Source: Bdellovibrionota bacterium
GTDB lineage: Bacteria > Bdellovibrionota_G > JALEGL01 > DATDPG01
Direction: 5' to 3'
NCBI GenBank assembly: GCA_035292885.1
Contig: DATDPG010000079.1
Span: 1-33,495, forward strand
Length of the DNA: 33,495 bases
Below the pieces are notes generated by a model. That model was not told the origin of the DNA and made no database searches. It saw only the letters and a list, made by a program, of their open reading frames with translations. The position numbers and the translations under genes were made by a program. Below, piece by piece: positions 1 through 7,106 of this stretch (position 1 is its first letter; every line of letters starts with the position of its first letter).

Positions 1-1059
1 ACGACTGCCGAACGCGAACGCGGACAAAACCGTGGAGTACTCTTGGTCCGCAGCGCCGATGGTGAGACCGGCCCGCCGGTCGCCGATGTCGCCGGAGCAG
101 CCGTACAGTTCCGGTTTCACTTGGCCATGACAATTGCACCGCCTCGACCCGTCCGCGCACAATACCGGGCCGTTGCTCCCTGTATCTCCATCCGGACATC
201 CTTCCCAAGTGTTCCAATCGGAATCATACGTCGGCACGTCAAAACTCGCATTGGATTGGTCGACGAAACGGTAATTCGCTCCACCCAACACAAATAGGTC
301 GCATAGCGGCTGATAGCCGATGGGAGCCGGCATCGTTCTTTCCTGCAAACGAATCGTGAGCGATACACCGGTCTGGTCCGAATACGGGAAGCCACAACCG
401 TAAATATAGAGCGGGTGAATTCCGTTCACCGAACAGTCCGGGATGAGCTGTTCGAACTCATACTCGATGTTCCCCAGCGCCGAACCTGAGAAAGCCACGG
501 TGGATTCCGCCACGGTCAAAGTGGTCTCATGCGTAATCGAAGAGGTCGTCGAGGCCAGGATCGTGTACGGGCCGGCGCCGTTCGAACCCGCTCCTCGAAC
601 GTCGTTGATCTTGTATTTCGGTTGAATGCCGCCGATCTCGTCTCGAAACGTGAACTTCCCTTTGACGCCGTTGGCGCCGTTTCCGCTCGCTGTGACCGAG
701 ACGACCTCTTGATTCGCCGTGAATACGGCTGTGGGCGCAACAGCGCACTCGGCCGGCTTCCAAAAACACGTAGCAGGATTGTCTACGCAGTCGGATGGGT
801 AAAAGGGTTGGAACGTCGCTGCCGGGAACTTTCCGTAATAGCCGTAACCGCCACTGCTGCTGCTGCCCCCTCCATCGCCGCCTCTTCGCTCGGCACTAAA
901 GACACTCAAGTCGGATGCCGGAGCAGATACTCCGCCGGACTTGTCCACGAAACCTGAACTCGAGCTTACGGATTCGTCACTCTGGTTTGAGCAGCCGGCG
1001 ACGCCAAGAGAGAGCGCCAGAAGTGCCGTTAGACAAACGCCGATATTGCGAACCAACAT
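1..1059 (-). CDS. Secreted Cys-rich lipoprotein of unknown function, 3' end off the window
   Basis: An open frame of 353 codons runs from an ATG at 1059 to the left edge without a stop, so the C-terminus is missing. The first 23 residues are a lipoprotein signal: basic start, hydrophobic core and lipobox Val-Ala-Gly-Cys with Cys23. A Ser/Gly-rich linker follows (about residues 60-75, including runs of Ser and Gly). The rest is a globular region with many Cys, including a cluster near the end (motifs such as CADGSRRCNC and YGCSGD). It is therefore predicted to be anchored in the outer membrane or exposed at the surface. The start is supported by a purine-rich GAAAGGGG seven bases upstream of the ATG. 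I recognise no family. It lies divergent to the large prepilin-type gene and may belong to the same secreted set, which is inference only. Confidence 0.8.
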   Translation of the reverse strand, partial: MLVRNIGVCLTALLALSLGVAGCSNQSDESVSSSSGFVDKSGGVSAPASDLSVFSAERRGGDGGGSSSSGGYGYYGKFPAATFQPFYPSDCVDNPATCFWKPAECAVAPTAVFTANQEVVSVTASGNGANGVKGKFTFRDEIGGIQPKYKINDVRGAGSNGAGPYTILASTTSSITHETTLTVAESTVAFSGSALGNIEYEFEQLIPDCSVNGIHPLYIYGCGFPYSDQTGVSLTIRLQERTMPAPIGYQPLCDLFVLGGANYRFVDQSNASFDVPTYDSDWNTWEGCPDGDTGSNGPVLCADGSRRCNCHGQVKPELYGCSGDIGDRRAGLTIGAADQEYSTVLSAFAFGSR

Positions 1060-1121
1060 GAAAAACCCCTTTCGCTATATTGACATCGCGAACCGCCATG
1101 ACAGGCCCCTTTCGGTTCGCG
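1048..1121 (-). repeat. Near-duplicate leader unit with a 9-bp-arm hairpin at a lipoprotein start
   Basis: Positions 1048-1074 and 1088-1114 are two copies of a 27-base unit at a 40-base offset, 22 of 27 positions identical. Each copy, read on the minus strand, contains a purine-rich ribosome-binding-like segment (GAAAGGGG), then an ATG, then GGTTCGC. The copy nearer the gene carries the real start at 1059. The distal copy is flanked by perfect 9-bp inverted arms, 1087-1095 (CGCGAACCG) and 1113-1121 (CGGTTCGCG), with a 17-base loop holding the second ribosome-binding-like site and ATG. That distal ATG opens a different, short frame. This could be a duplicated leader or a translation-control structure. 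Confidence 0.55.
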
Positions 1122-1544
1122 CAACTCCCTCCGCAACGATCCATGGGAGCAACCGCCATACCAACTTTTTTCTTCAATGGTTTCGCGAGCTAAGACGAAT
1201 GACTTGCCGCTCTTCCAGTTCTGCGGTCGCGCTGAATTTCGGCAACCGTCTGGAGCACCATAAGTCAAAACACCTATTTATGGCTTTGCTTTCAACCGAC
1301 TAGACGGCACGCAAGTTTTACAGCCACGATGGAAACTTAAGTTTACTTACGGTCAGCTAAAAAGTGGCCTCCGCGACACCTTAGGTGGAAACAGAAGTGA
1401 ACTATTTTCGGGGCTTTACGACAGCGAAATGGGAATCGGCTGTGCGGGATATTTCTTTGAAATAATTACACTTTTCTTCAGTTTGTCATTGATTCGCTCG
1501 GCCATCTTTTGCGACAATTATGGGGAGTTCTTCTCTTCCTAACT
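1122..1544. other. Divergent intergenic region without a clear gene
   Basis: This stretch separates the minus-strand lipoprotein (start 1059) from the plus-strand prepilin-type gene (start 1545). Short open frames cross it but none has a credible start or protein-like composition. It becomes AT-richer from about 1270 to 1500, as expected for promoters in both directions. I could not assign a convincing -35/-10 pair. Confidence 0.4.
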
Positions 1545-4244
1545 ATGAACAAGCGTTCGCTCTCGAAGCCGGCGAAATGCGGTTTTTCGCTCGTTGAATT
1601 AATGGTCGGGATGGTCATTGCGGCCCTGGTGGGCGGATTCGCCTATCGCGTCGTCACCAGCCAGGTGGGGCAGCAACACGGCCAGGCTTTGGTCCAAAGG
1701 CAGGATCGCGAGATCATGCAAGGGATCGAACAACTCCGCCGGGACCTGTCCGCGATGGATTACACCTGGACCGTTCGAAACGTCTCGCCGCTTTCGTATC
1801 AAGGCGAAGCCGCGCACAGCCCCCCCTCGGCGGGGGATTGGCTGACGTTCCCGGTGAGCGACGCCTCCTTCCTCCCACTGATGCAATTTCAAAACGATGT
1901 CGTTCTTGGGGCGGGTGGGGGTCAGCTCTTTGATCCGAACACGTTCCATACGCTTAAGTCGCCCGTCGCGAACTCCACGTCCTTGGCGGTGAACGATTGG
2001 GTGATCATCTATAAGACGAATCAATATCAGCTCGCCAAGATCATGGCGAAGAACCCCAACGACGATACCAGCCCGATCACGGCGCTTAAATTTGAACCTG
2101 TGAGCTCGGCGGACACGGCGGCGGCCGATCATCCCGGTGTTGTACTCAACCGCCTGGCGTCGCCGCCGGAATCGACCATCTTTCTCTCCGACGACACGAT
2201 CATTCAGAAAGTGGGCGTCGCGTCGTATCAGCTGATCGACGGGCCAGGGGGCGACAAGCCGGCTCGATACCTGGCCCGCACGTTCAACGGCGTTCGGTCG
2301 AATCTCGCGAAAGTGGAAAGTTTGTCGTTCTCGTTCGACGAGAAAACGGCCACCGGAATGACCACGGACATTTCAACCCCCGCGAACTGGAGCCGCGTGC
2401 GGGCGGTGAACACCCGAATCGCGACGAGCGGTTCTTCCGGAAAACAACGTCTGTGGAACTTTAAGTTGGCCTTCACCGGCTCGGGAACGAATATGGAGAT
2501 TTCATCGGGGGAAGTGAGCGTCACGCCGACGCGGACGTTGACGGACGTGTCGGTCGGTTCGCCGTCGTTCGAGCGGTACACGGACGGTACTTCTCGGGTC
2601 TTTGTGCCGGGGATCTCGTTTGGAAACAGCGCCGCGGCTTCGGCCGGCCGGCTGATCATCGTGGACGGCGCCACGGGCAATGAGCTGGGGAATGTAATGC
2701 TTTCCAGCGCGGGAAATCCGTTTCTGCCTTCAAGCACGGCCCTGATGCGATCGGGAAGCGGGTCGGTCGGTCTCATCCTGGGCGGGTACATGGAGGCAGG
2801 AGGTGTACGGAAGCCGGCGTTGGCGTGCTACCCCCGCAACAGCACGACCCAAAAGATCGACACGGGCGCCGCGGCGACGGTCACGGAACTTTCGGCGGCC
2901 ATGGGATTGAATGACACGATTTCCGTCGCGGCCGTTGGAAACAATATTTATGTCGCGCCGTATACGAAGGGAGCGGCGGGGGATCCTCTCTACATCTACA
3001 AGGTGCCGTATCAGGGGAACTGCACGTTCGGCGCGCCCGCGCTGTTTTATGAGGACAGTACGAGCGTGAACGACATCCTGACGACCTCGGTGGGCCTGGG
3101 GCCGAAAATCAGCGGAAATCCGCACCTCATTTTTGGTGAGTCGAACAGCGCGATCGGGGTCGCCGACGGTTCGGTCGAACTGGCGCAAATGGACGCAAGC
3201 GGGGACTTGGTGGTCGGCTGGCCGAAGAAAATCGCTGAGACAAACTGGGACACACGAGGAACGATGTGCGACGTTCCCGGACACTGCTATGTGGGAGAGC
3301 GCTTGTTGGTGGAAGCGATTCGCCAGACGGAGATCCAGGAAATTCTCGCGGGTTCTCCGGTGAAGCAGATGGATTTGGCGAACAAAGACACGGTCAACGG
3401 CCTCTATTACGCCTCGTATATCGTCGATCCGGCTTACATCCCGCCCACGGCGCCCGTTTCGGCGCAGACGATCACGTATCTGGGAGGAATGTCGACGTTC
3501 CTGGAGTCGCCGGTGCTGACGTTTCTCGCGATCACGAACGACAGCGTCTCCAACGACGCCTCGGTCTCGTCTGTTTTGATGGTGGGTGGCCCCCCCATTG
3601 TCCAGGCCGAGGTTTGGCCGGTGGTGCCCAACCTGAACGCCTCCCTCGTGGCCTTCGCACACACACAGAGTTTCCAGAAACTTCCCACGGATCGGCTTCC
3701 GCCCGGATACTTTCCTCCCAGCGGTACACTCGGGACTCCTGGCGCCCGCTGCGCGCGCCCGCTCGACGGTTCCACCGCGGGTTGGTTCGTATGCTTCTGC
3801 AACAAGTTTGCCGATTGCGCGATCGGTGCGGTGACGCCCACGCCCACGCCGACACCCACTCCCACGCCCACGCCGACCCCGACTCCATCAACACCGACAC
3901 CAACCCCGACACCTATGGACGGGCCTCCCCGTTACGACTGCGTCGATCACACGATTTGTATGTGCTGTAGCCAGGCGCAATGCTGCGCGGGTGGAGCCTA
4001 CACCGAATGTCTGGGCCACCTCCCCGATGGAACGCTCTATCTTCACTGTATGTTCCTCTGTGGTACCACCGCCCCCCAAGGCTCGTGCGGCGAAGGTGGA
4101 AGCTGCGCGAGCTCTGCTTGTGGCTGGACTCCCACTCCTACTTCGACTCCCACTCCCACCCCCACTCCAACTCCTTGCGCCAGCCCCAACCCTTGCGGGG
4201 AGCCTCCGTTTTGCGAACCCAAGGTTGGAGGAATCTGTCCGTAA
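1545..4244 (+). CDS. Giant prepilin-type protein: PilW-like N-terminus, PilY1-like middle, Thr-Pro/Cys-rich tail
   Basis: The 899-residue protein starts with a class III (type IV prepilin) signal. A 13-residue basic leader ends in Gly13; mature Phe14 is followed by SLVELMVGMVIAALVGG, with the conserved Glu at mature position 5. It should be cut and N-methylated by PilD and assembled with type IV pilus or pseudopilus parts. Ordinary minor pilins are roughly 150-350 residues. Here a large beta-rich region follows, containing a PQQ/propeller-like segment (IIVDGATGNELG), reminiscent of the PilY1 tip adhesin. The C-terminus has two Thr-Pro runs separated by a Cys-rich module (motifs CMCCSQAQCC and CGEGGSC), ending in a third Cys-rich stretch. 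I chose ATG 1545 over TTG 1509 because it gives a standard short leader. The last 107 bases overlap the convergent protease gene. The pilin signal is seen directly; the propeller assignment is inference. Confidence 0.8.
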   Translation: MNKRSLSKPAKCGFSLVELMVGMVIAALVGGFAYRVVTSQVGQQHGQALVQRQDREIMQGIEQLRRDLSAMDYTWTVRNVSPLSYQGEAAHSPPSAGDWLTFPVSDASFLPLMQFQNDVVLGAGGGQLFDPNTFHTLKSPVANSTSLAVNDWVIIYKTNQYQLAKIMAKNPNDDTSPITALKFEPVSSADTAAADHPGVVLNRLASPPESTIFLSDDTIIQKVGVASYQLIDGPGGDKPARYLARTFNGVRSNLAKVESLSFSFDEKTATGMTTDISTPANWSRVRAVNTRIATSGSSGKQRLWNFKLAFTGSGTNMEISSGEVSVTPTRTLTDVSVGSPSFERYTDGTSRVFVPGISFGNSAAASAGRLIIVDGATGNELGNVMLSSAGNPFLPSSTALMRSGSGSVGLILGGYMEAGGVRKPALACYPRNSTTQKIDTGAAATVTELSAAMGLNDTISVAAVGNNIYVAPYTKGAAGDPLYIYKVPYQGNCTFGAPALFYEDSTSVNDILTTSVGLGPKISGNPHLIFGESNSAIGVADGSVELAQMDASGDLVVGWPKKIAETNWDTRGTMCDVPGHCYVGERLLVEAIRQTEIQEILAGSPVKQMDLANKDTVNGLYYASYIVDPAYIPPTAPVSAQTITYLGGMSTFLESPVLTFLAITNDSVSNDASVSSVLMVGGPPIVQAEVWPVVPNLNASLVAFAHTQSFQKLPTDRLPPGYFPPSGTLGTPGARCARPLDGSTAGWFVCFCNKFADCAIGAVTPTPTPTPTPTPTPTPTPSTPTPTPTPMDGPPRYDCVDHTICMCCSQAQCCAGGAYTECLGHLPDGTLYLHCMFLCGTTAPQGSCGEGGSCASSACGWTPTPTSTPTPTPTPTPCASPNPCGEPPFCEPKVGGICP
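3834..3914 (+). repeat. Thr-Pro dipeptide-coding low-complexity tract
   Basis: This is a run of ACN-CCN codons within the prepilin-type gene, giving about 13 Thr-Pro dipeptides with one Ser-Thr interruption. It acts as an extended linker between the propeller-like region and the first Cys-rich module. The repeat is prone to slippage, so length variation between strains would be expected. Confidence 0.85.
4128..4174 (+). repeat. Second Thr-Pro-coding tract, overlapped by the convergent gene end
   Basis: A second run of Thr-Pro codons links the two C-terminal Cys-rich modules of the prepilin-type protein. Its complement encodes the Trp/Gly/Glu-rich last residues of the convergent protease frame (ending WGWEWESK), whose stop codon lies at 4138-4140. 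Confidence 0.8.
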
Positions 4245-6537
4245 GTTCATACGGCGAAGCCGGAAGCCGTGGTTCCTCAGCTTGCGGCGGCACTCCTACG
4301 CCTGGCGCCGGCTCTGAATGGACGATGGATAAGAACTCCTTCTCTGCAGACTCCGTGCGTCGCCTGTAGATCCAAACCCAGATCGGCGCCAGAAGAGCGA
4401 AGAAGAATTCCGGTCCCAACGGAACCTGGCATCCGCCGCCGCTGTCCACCGTGGTTCCCGTGTCCGGTGTCGGAGTATCCGTGGGAGTCGGTTCCGGTGT
4501 TGGCGTGTCCGTCGGCGTAGATGTGGGCGCAGGTGTGGGCGTCGGCGCGGGACAGACGGGCGCGGCGCCACATGCACCCGACACGGTCACGGTTCGCGTG
4601 GCGGGGGATGAATCCAAAGCAGCAAAGGCGTCGGTGCACACAAGCGAAACGGTGAACGCCCCGTCACTGGCGAATGTCTCAAATCCGGGATTTTTCGCCG
4701 TGCTGTCTGAAATTCCAGATCCGAGGCCGAAGTTCCATAAAAACGTCGCCCCCGTGGAGCTGTTCGGATCGCTGCAGGTCGAGGTAAAATTCACCATGCC
4801 CCCCGTCGTCACGCAGACATCGGCGGCCGGACAATCGATCACCGCATTCGGCGGCTCGTTGAGAAGTTCGGCGGCGGCCAAGACATCGGCCCGTCCCGCG
4901 CCGTACGTGTCATCGAATCCGCCCGGTCCCAAATCGACGGCCGAGTCGTTAAGTGCTTGTCGAATATCGGCCGCCGTCGCCGAACCGGTTTTCAGGAGAG
5001 CGCCCAAACCGGCAATATGCGGCGCCGCCGCCGACGTTCCAAAGAACGTCGAAGGAAATCCGCCGGCTCCGGTCACGGCCACGCCGTCGATCCCGCAAAT
5101 GTCCGGTTTGGGACGAGAAACCGAGGAAGGGAACGTGATATCCGCCGGGCCGAGGGAACTGTACGACTCGATATCGTCATTGCCCGGATCCGAGGCGTCG
5201 ATAGCACCCACGGCGACGGCACCGTCGACGGCGGCATGGCCGAAAATACTTCCGGCCCTTACGCCATATTCCTGGATCGGGCCATCGCCGAGAACGAAGA
5301 ATTCGAGCGTCTTATTCTCTAACGCCAAATATTTCGCCACGACGATCTTAACCGTTTGCGTCGACCCGGAACTGTTGGTGTAGATCAGCGCTTCAAGGGG
5401 ATCATCGTTCCCATCTTGCGTCGCTTCACTGCTGGTCAGAGCCGCCGACTCCGCGTTGTTCAACAGGAAAAGATCGTAATCATTCGCTGACGCGCCGAAG
5501 GCGTCGTTCCATTCGAGGACGACCAAGATCGTTCCATTATTCGGAAGTTGAACGTTCATCGTCGGGTCGCTGGTTCCGCCCGCCGCCGTTCCGAAATCGT
5601 GTGCGGTACCTCCAAACGCCGACACGTCGACAAGATCCGCCTGGTAATGCGTGTCCGCGTCGTTTCCCGCCGCCGAAGCGTAAAGGACGCCATCCGCCAC
5701 AACGCCGGCCACGGCTTGAGCCACCGGACCATTTTCGAAATACGGCTCGCCGAAAAATCCAACATCATCGACGATGATGTCCGCTCCGAATGTGTTTTCG
5801 AGATCGCTCAGGCGCGCGATGAAGTCCAACGATGTGTTCACCTCGCCCACCGCAAGTTGCGCCGACGGGGCGAGATCATGAACGATCTCCAGCATGGCGG
5901 TTCCTTCGTTACAACCACCGCTCATACAATTTCCAAAAACGGTGATGCCACTCGGCAAGTCACCTGTTGCGACCGCGCTGCTCATATTGTCGGCGCCGTC
6001 CGAAAGGACACCCACGCGCACGCCCGCGCCCGAATACCCGAGGGCGCGAAGCTCATCCGCCTTGAGGATCGCGTCTCCCTCCGTCGTCACGCTTCCCGCC
6101 CGAACATAAGCGTATGCGGGAGGCTTAATGGAACGAACAAAGGGAAGCTGCGAGACAGCGTCCAGACCACCGAGAGGAATTTTCACCTGTACCTGTTTGA
6201 GATTCAGATTTTCGATCTCGACCTGCGCCCCGATCGACTTGAAGTGCGCCTTTTCCAAAGCTCCGAACCGGTCGACACCCACGTACGTCTGCAGGAAGCC
6301 CGCGTCGTCCACGCGCACCAGGCGGTTTGAATATTGCGAGGCTCTCCGTTCGCCGGCGTTCGATCGCTGGATTCCAAGACGCTCAAGTTTTCGTTCAAAG
6401 TTTCTCAACAAAGAATGAACCTTTTCGGCCTTGGGCTTTGGTGGGAGATGAAATGTGGAAATTTTCTGAGCCAAAGCGGGGGTTCCGATAAAACCGACCG
6501 AAAGAGCGAAGACAAGAATCCAGCGAACGATATTCAT
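4138..6537 (-). CDS. Secreted S53-like subtilase-fold protease with propeptide, PKD domain and C-terminal sorting-type signal
   Basis: This 799-residue precursor has a signal peptide (residues 1-23, ending PALA), an N-terminal propeptide-like region (about 65-148) and a subtilase-fold domain (about 170-560). Asp180 lies in VGVLSDGAD. The segment matching the usual HGTHVAG of subtilisins reads NEGTAMLEIVHDLAP, with Glu211 at the His position, as in S53-like members. Next come IVDDVGFFGEP, an AAGN oxyanion motif near 292, and the nucleophile Ser502 in FFGTSAAAPHIAG. A PKD-like domain (about 563-652), a Thr-Pro linker and a GGGC-TM-RRR segment follow. The final 72 residues after RRR are unusual and overlap the prepilin-type gene. 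Start 6537 gives a proper signal peptide and a 4-base overlap with the upstream gene. It should be exported and self-processed; substrate unknown. Confidence 0.85.
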   Translation of the reverse strand: MNIVRWILVFALSVGFIGTPALAQKISTFHLPPKPKAEKVHSLLRNFERKLERLGIQRSNAGERRASQYSNRLVRVDDAGFLQTYVGVDRFGALEKAHFKSIGAQVEIENLNLKQVQVKIPLGGLDAVSQLPFVRSIKPPAYAYVRAGSVTTEGDAILKADELRALGYSGAGVRVGVLSDGADNMSSAVATGDLPSGITVFGNCMSGGCNEGTAMLEIVHDLAPSAQLAVGEVNTSLDFIARLSDLENTFGADIIVDDVGFFGEPYFENGPVAQAVAGVVADGVLYASAAGNDADTHYQADLVDVSAFGGTAHDFGTAAGGTSDPTMNVQLPNNGTILVVLEWNDAFGASANDYDLFLLNNAESAALTSSEATQDGNDDPLEALIYTNSSGSTQTVKIVVAKYLALENKTLEFFVLGDGPIQEYGVRAGSIFGHAAVDGAVAVGAIDASDPGNDDIESYSSLGPADITFPSSVSRPKPDICGIDGVAVTGAGGFPSTFFGTSAAAPHIAGLGALLKTGSATAADIRQALNDSAVDLGPGGFDDTYGAGRADVLAAAELLNEPPNAVIDCPAADVCVTTGGMVNFTSTCSDPNSSTGATFLWNFGLGSGISDSTAKNPGFETFASDGAFTVSLVCTDAFAALDSSPATRTVTVSGACGAAPVCPAPTPTPAPTSTPTDTPTPEPTPTDTPTPDTGTTVDSGGGCQVPLGPEFFFALLAPIWVWIYRRRTESAEKEFLSIVHSEPAPGVGVPPQAEEPRLPASPYELTDRFLQPWVRKTEAPRKGWGWRKELEWGWEWESK
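4357..4440 (-). other. Gly-Gly-Gly-Cys / transmembrane / Arg-cluster C-terminal sorting-type signal
   Basis: Residues 700-727 of the protease read as GGGC, a short spacer, a hydrophobic helix (FFFALLAPIWVWIY) and RRR. This is the architecture of Cys-containing CTERM signals such as MYXO-CTERM, Synergist-CTERM and JDVT-CTERM. These normally form the last residues of surface-anchored or secreted proteins. Here 72 more codons follow before the stop. Which named CTERM class it belongs to cannot be decided by eye. Confidence 0.6.
4459..4551 (-). repeat. Thr-Pro-rich linker tract in the protease gene
   Basis: This low-complexity coding repeat (Thr, Pro, Asp, Glu, Ala) lies between the PKD domain and the GGGC sorting-type segment. 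The convergent prepilin-type protein carries the same style of linker, which suggests that both proteins are exposed in the same compartment. Confidence 0.75.
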
Positions 6538-6992
6538 CTTTTCACTCCATAACTGGGCGGGACGATGCGCAGGACAAACGGTAACTCGGCCACTTTTCGG
6601 ACCTGGTCGTACGGAAGCCACGCCTGCACGAGGCGGAGAGGGGCATTGGCGATCTCGATTCGCGCGCCCAGTTGCCGCAACGATTCCGAAAAAGAATCCT
6701 CCCAACTCTTCACCCCCAGATACACTTGAATTTCGCCGTCGTCATTTACGTGAATGAGCGGCGTCGAGAAACGCGAAAGATCTTTGCGGCCGGTTCGCTC
6801 GTTCTGTCCCAGCTTTGCGACGATTTCTCGGACGCGGGGATCGATCTTTTCCGCCGGAGCCGTTTGCACCGCGGAAGCGTCCGGCGAGGGGGCCGGGTTC
6901 GCCGATTTCGCCGAACAACTTGTCGAAACCAGGGCGCCGTAAAGCGCGACAAAAAGGGAAAGGAGCGGAAAAATTTGGAGAGGAGCGTACAT
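6534..6992 (-). CDS. Free-standing protease-propeptide-like protein, possible lipoprotein inhibitor or chaperone
   Basis: The 152-residue protein has a hydrophobic signal sequence with Cys26 in a weak lipobox context (STSC) and a short Ala/Pro/Ser-rich linker. Its C-terminal half is clearly homologous to the propeptide region of the downstream protease. Both share the order S..L..V.DDG..Q.Y.GV, then LGA..EI.N or IGA..EIEN, then a strongly similar ending: ELPFVLRIVPPSYGV here versus QLPFVRSIKPPAYAYV in the protease. It carries no catalytic domain. Its stop overlaps the protease start by ATGA, so the two are probably translationally coupled. Subtilase propeptides act as foldases and tight inhibitors (the I9-like principle), so this protein may control the protease in trans. 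The homology is seen directly; the role is inference. Start 6992 gives the best signal sequence; no strong ribosome-binding site is visible. Confidence 0.75.
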   Translation of the reverse strand: MYAPLQIFPLLSLFVALYGALVSTSCSAKSANPAPSPDASAVQTAPAEKIDPRVREIVAKLGQNERTGRKDLSRFSTPLIHVNDDGEIQVYLGVKSWEDSFSESLRQLGARIEIANAPLRLVQAWLPYDQVRKVAELPFVLRIVPPSYGVKR

Positions 6993-7106
6993 CTAGCCGG
7001 AAAAGCCGGTGTCCAGAGTACATCTCGAAGTGAGGGCTTGGCAAACGGACGGGCGAGCCGAATCTTTTCCCTTGCAACCTCCATCGCCTCGCTCATATTC
7101 GAAGCG

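Noticed and set aside
1029-1268. Minus-strand short frame reading through the duplicated leader
   Set aside because: It overlaps the lipoprotein start out of frame and has no domain or signal peptide; it is more likely a decoy or noise.
1420-1450. Sigma-54-like GG-N10-GC spacing upstream of the prepilin-type gene
   Set aside because: The flanking bases do not match TGGCAC/TTGC, and the site is about 100 bases from the start.
2730-3662. Long antisense open frame within the prepilin-type gene
   Set aside because: Arg/His-rich composition without domains; a shadow of the sense frame.
3834-4174. Regular short repeats that might suggest a CRISPR array
   Set aside because: They are Thr-Pro codons within an open frame, without unique spacers of constant length.
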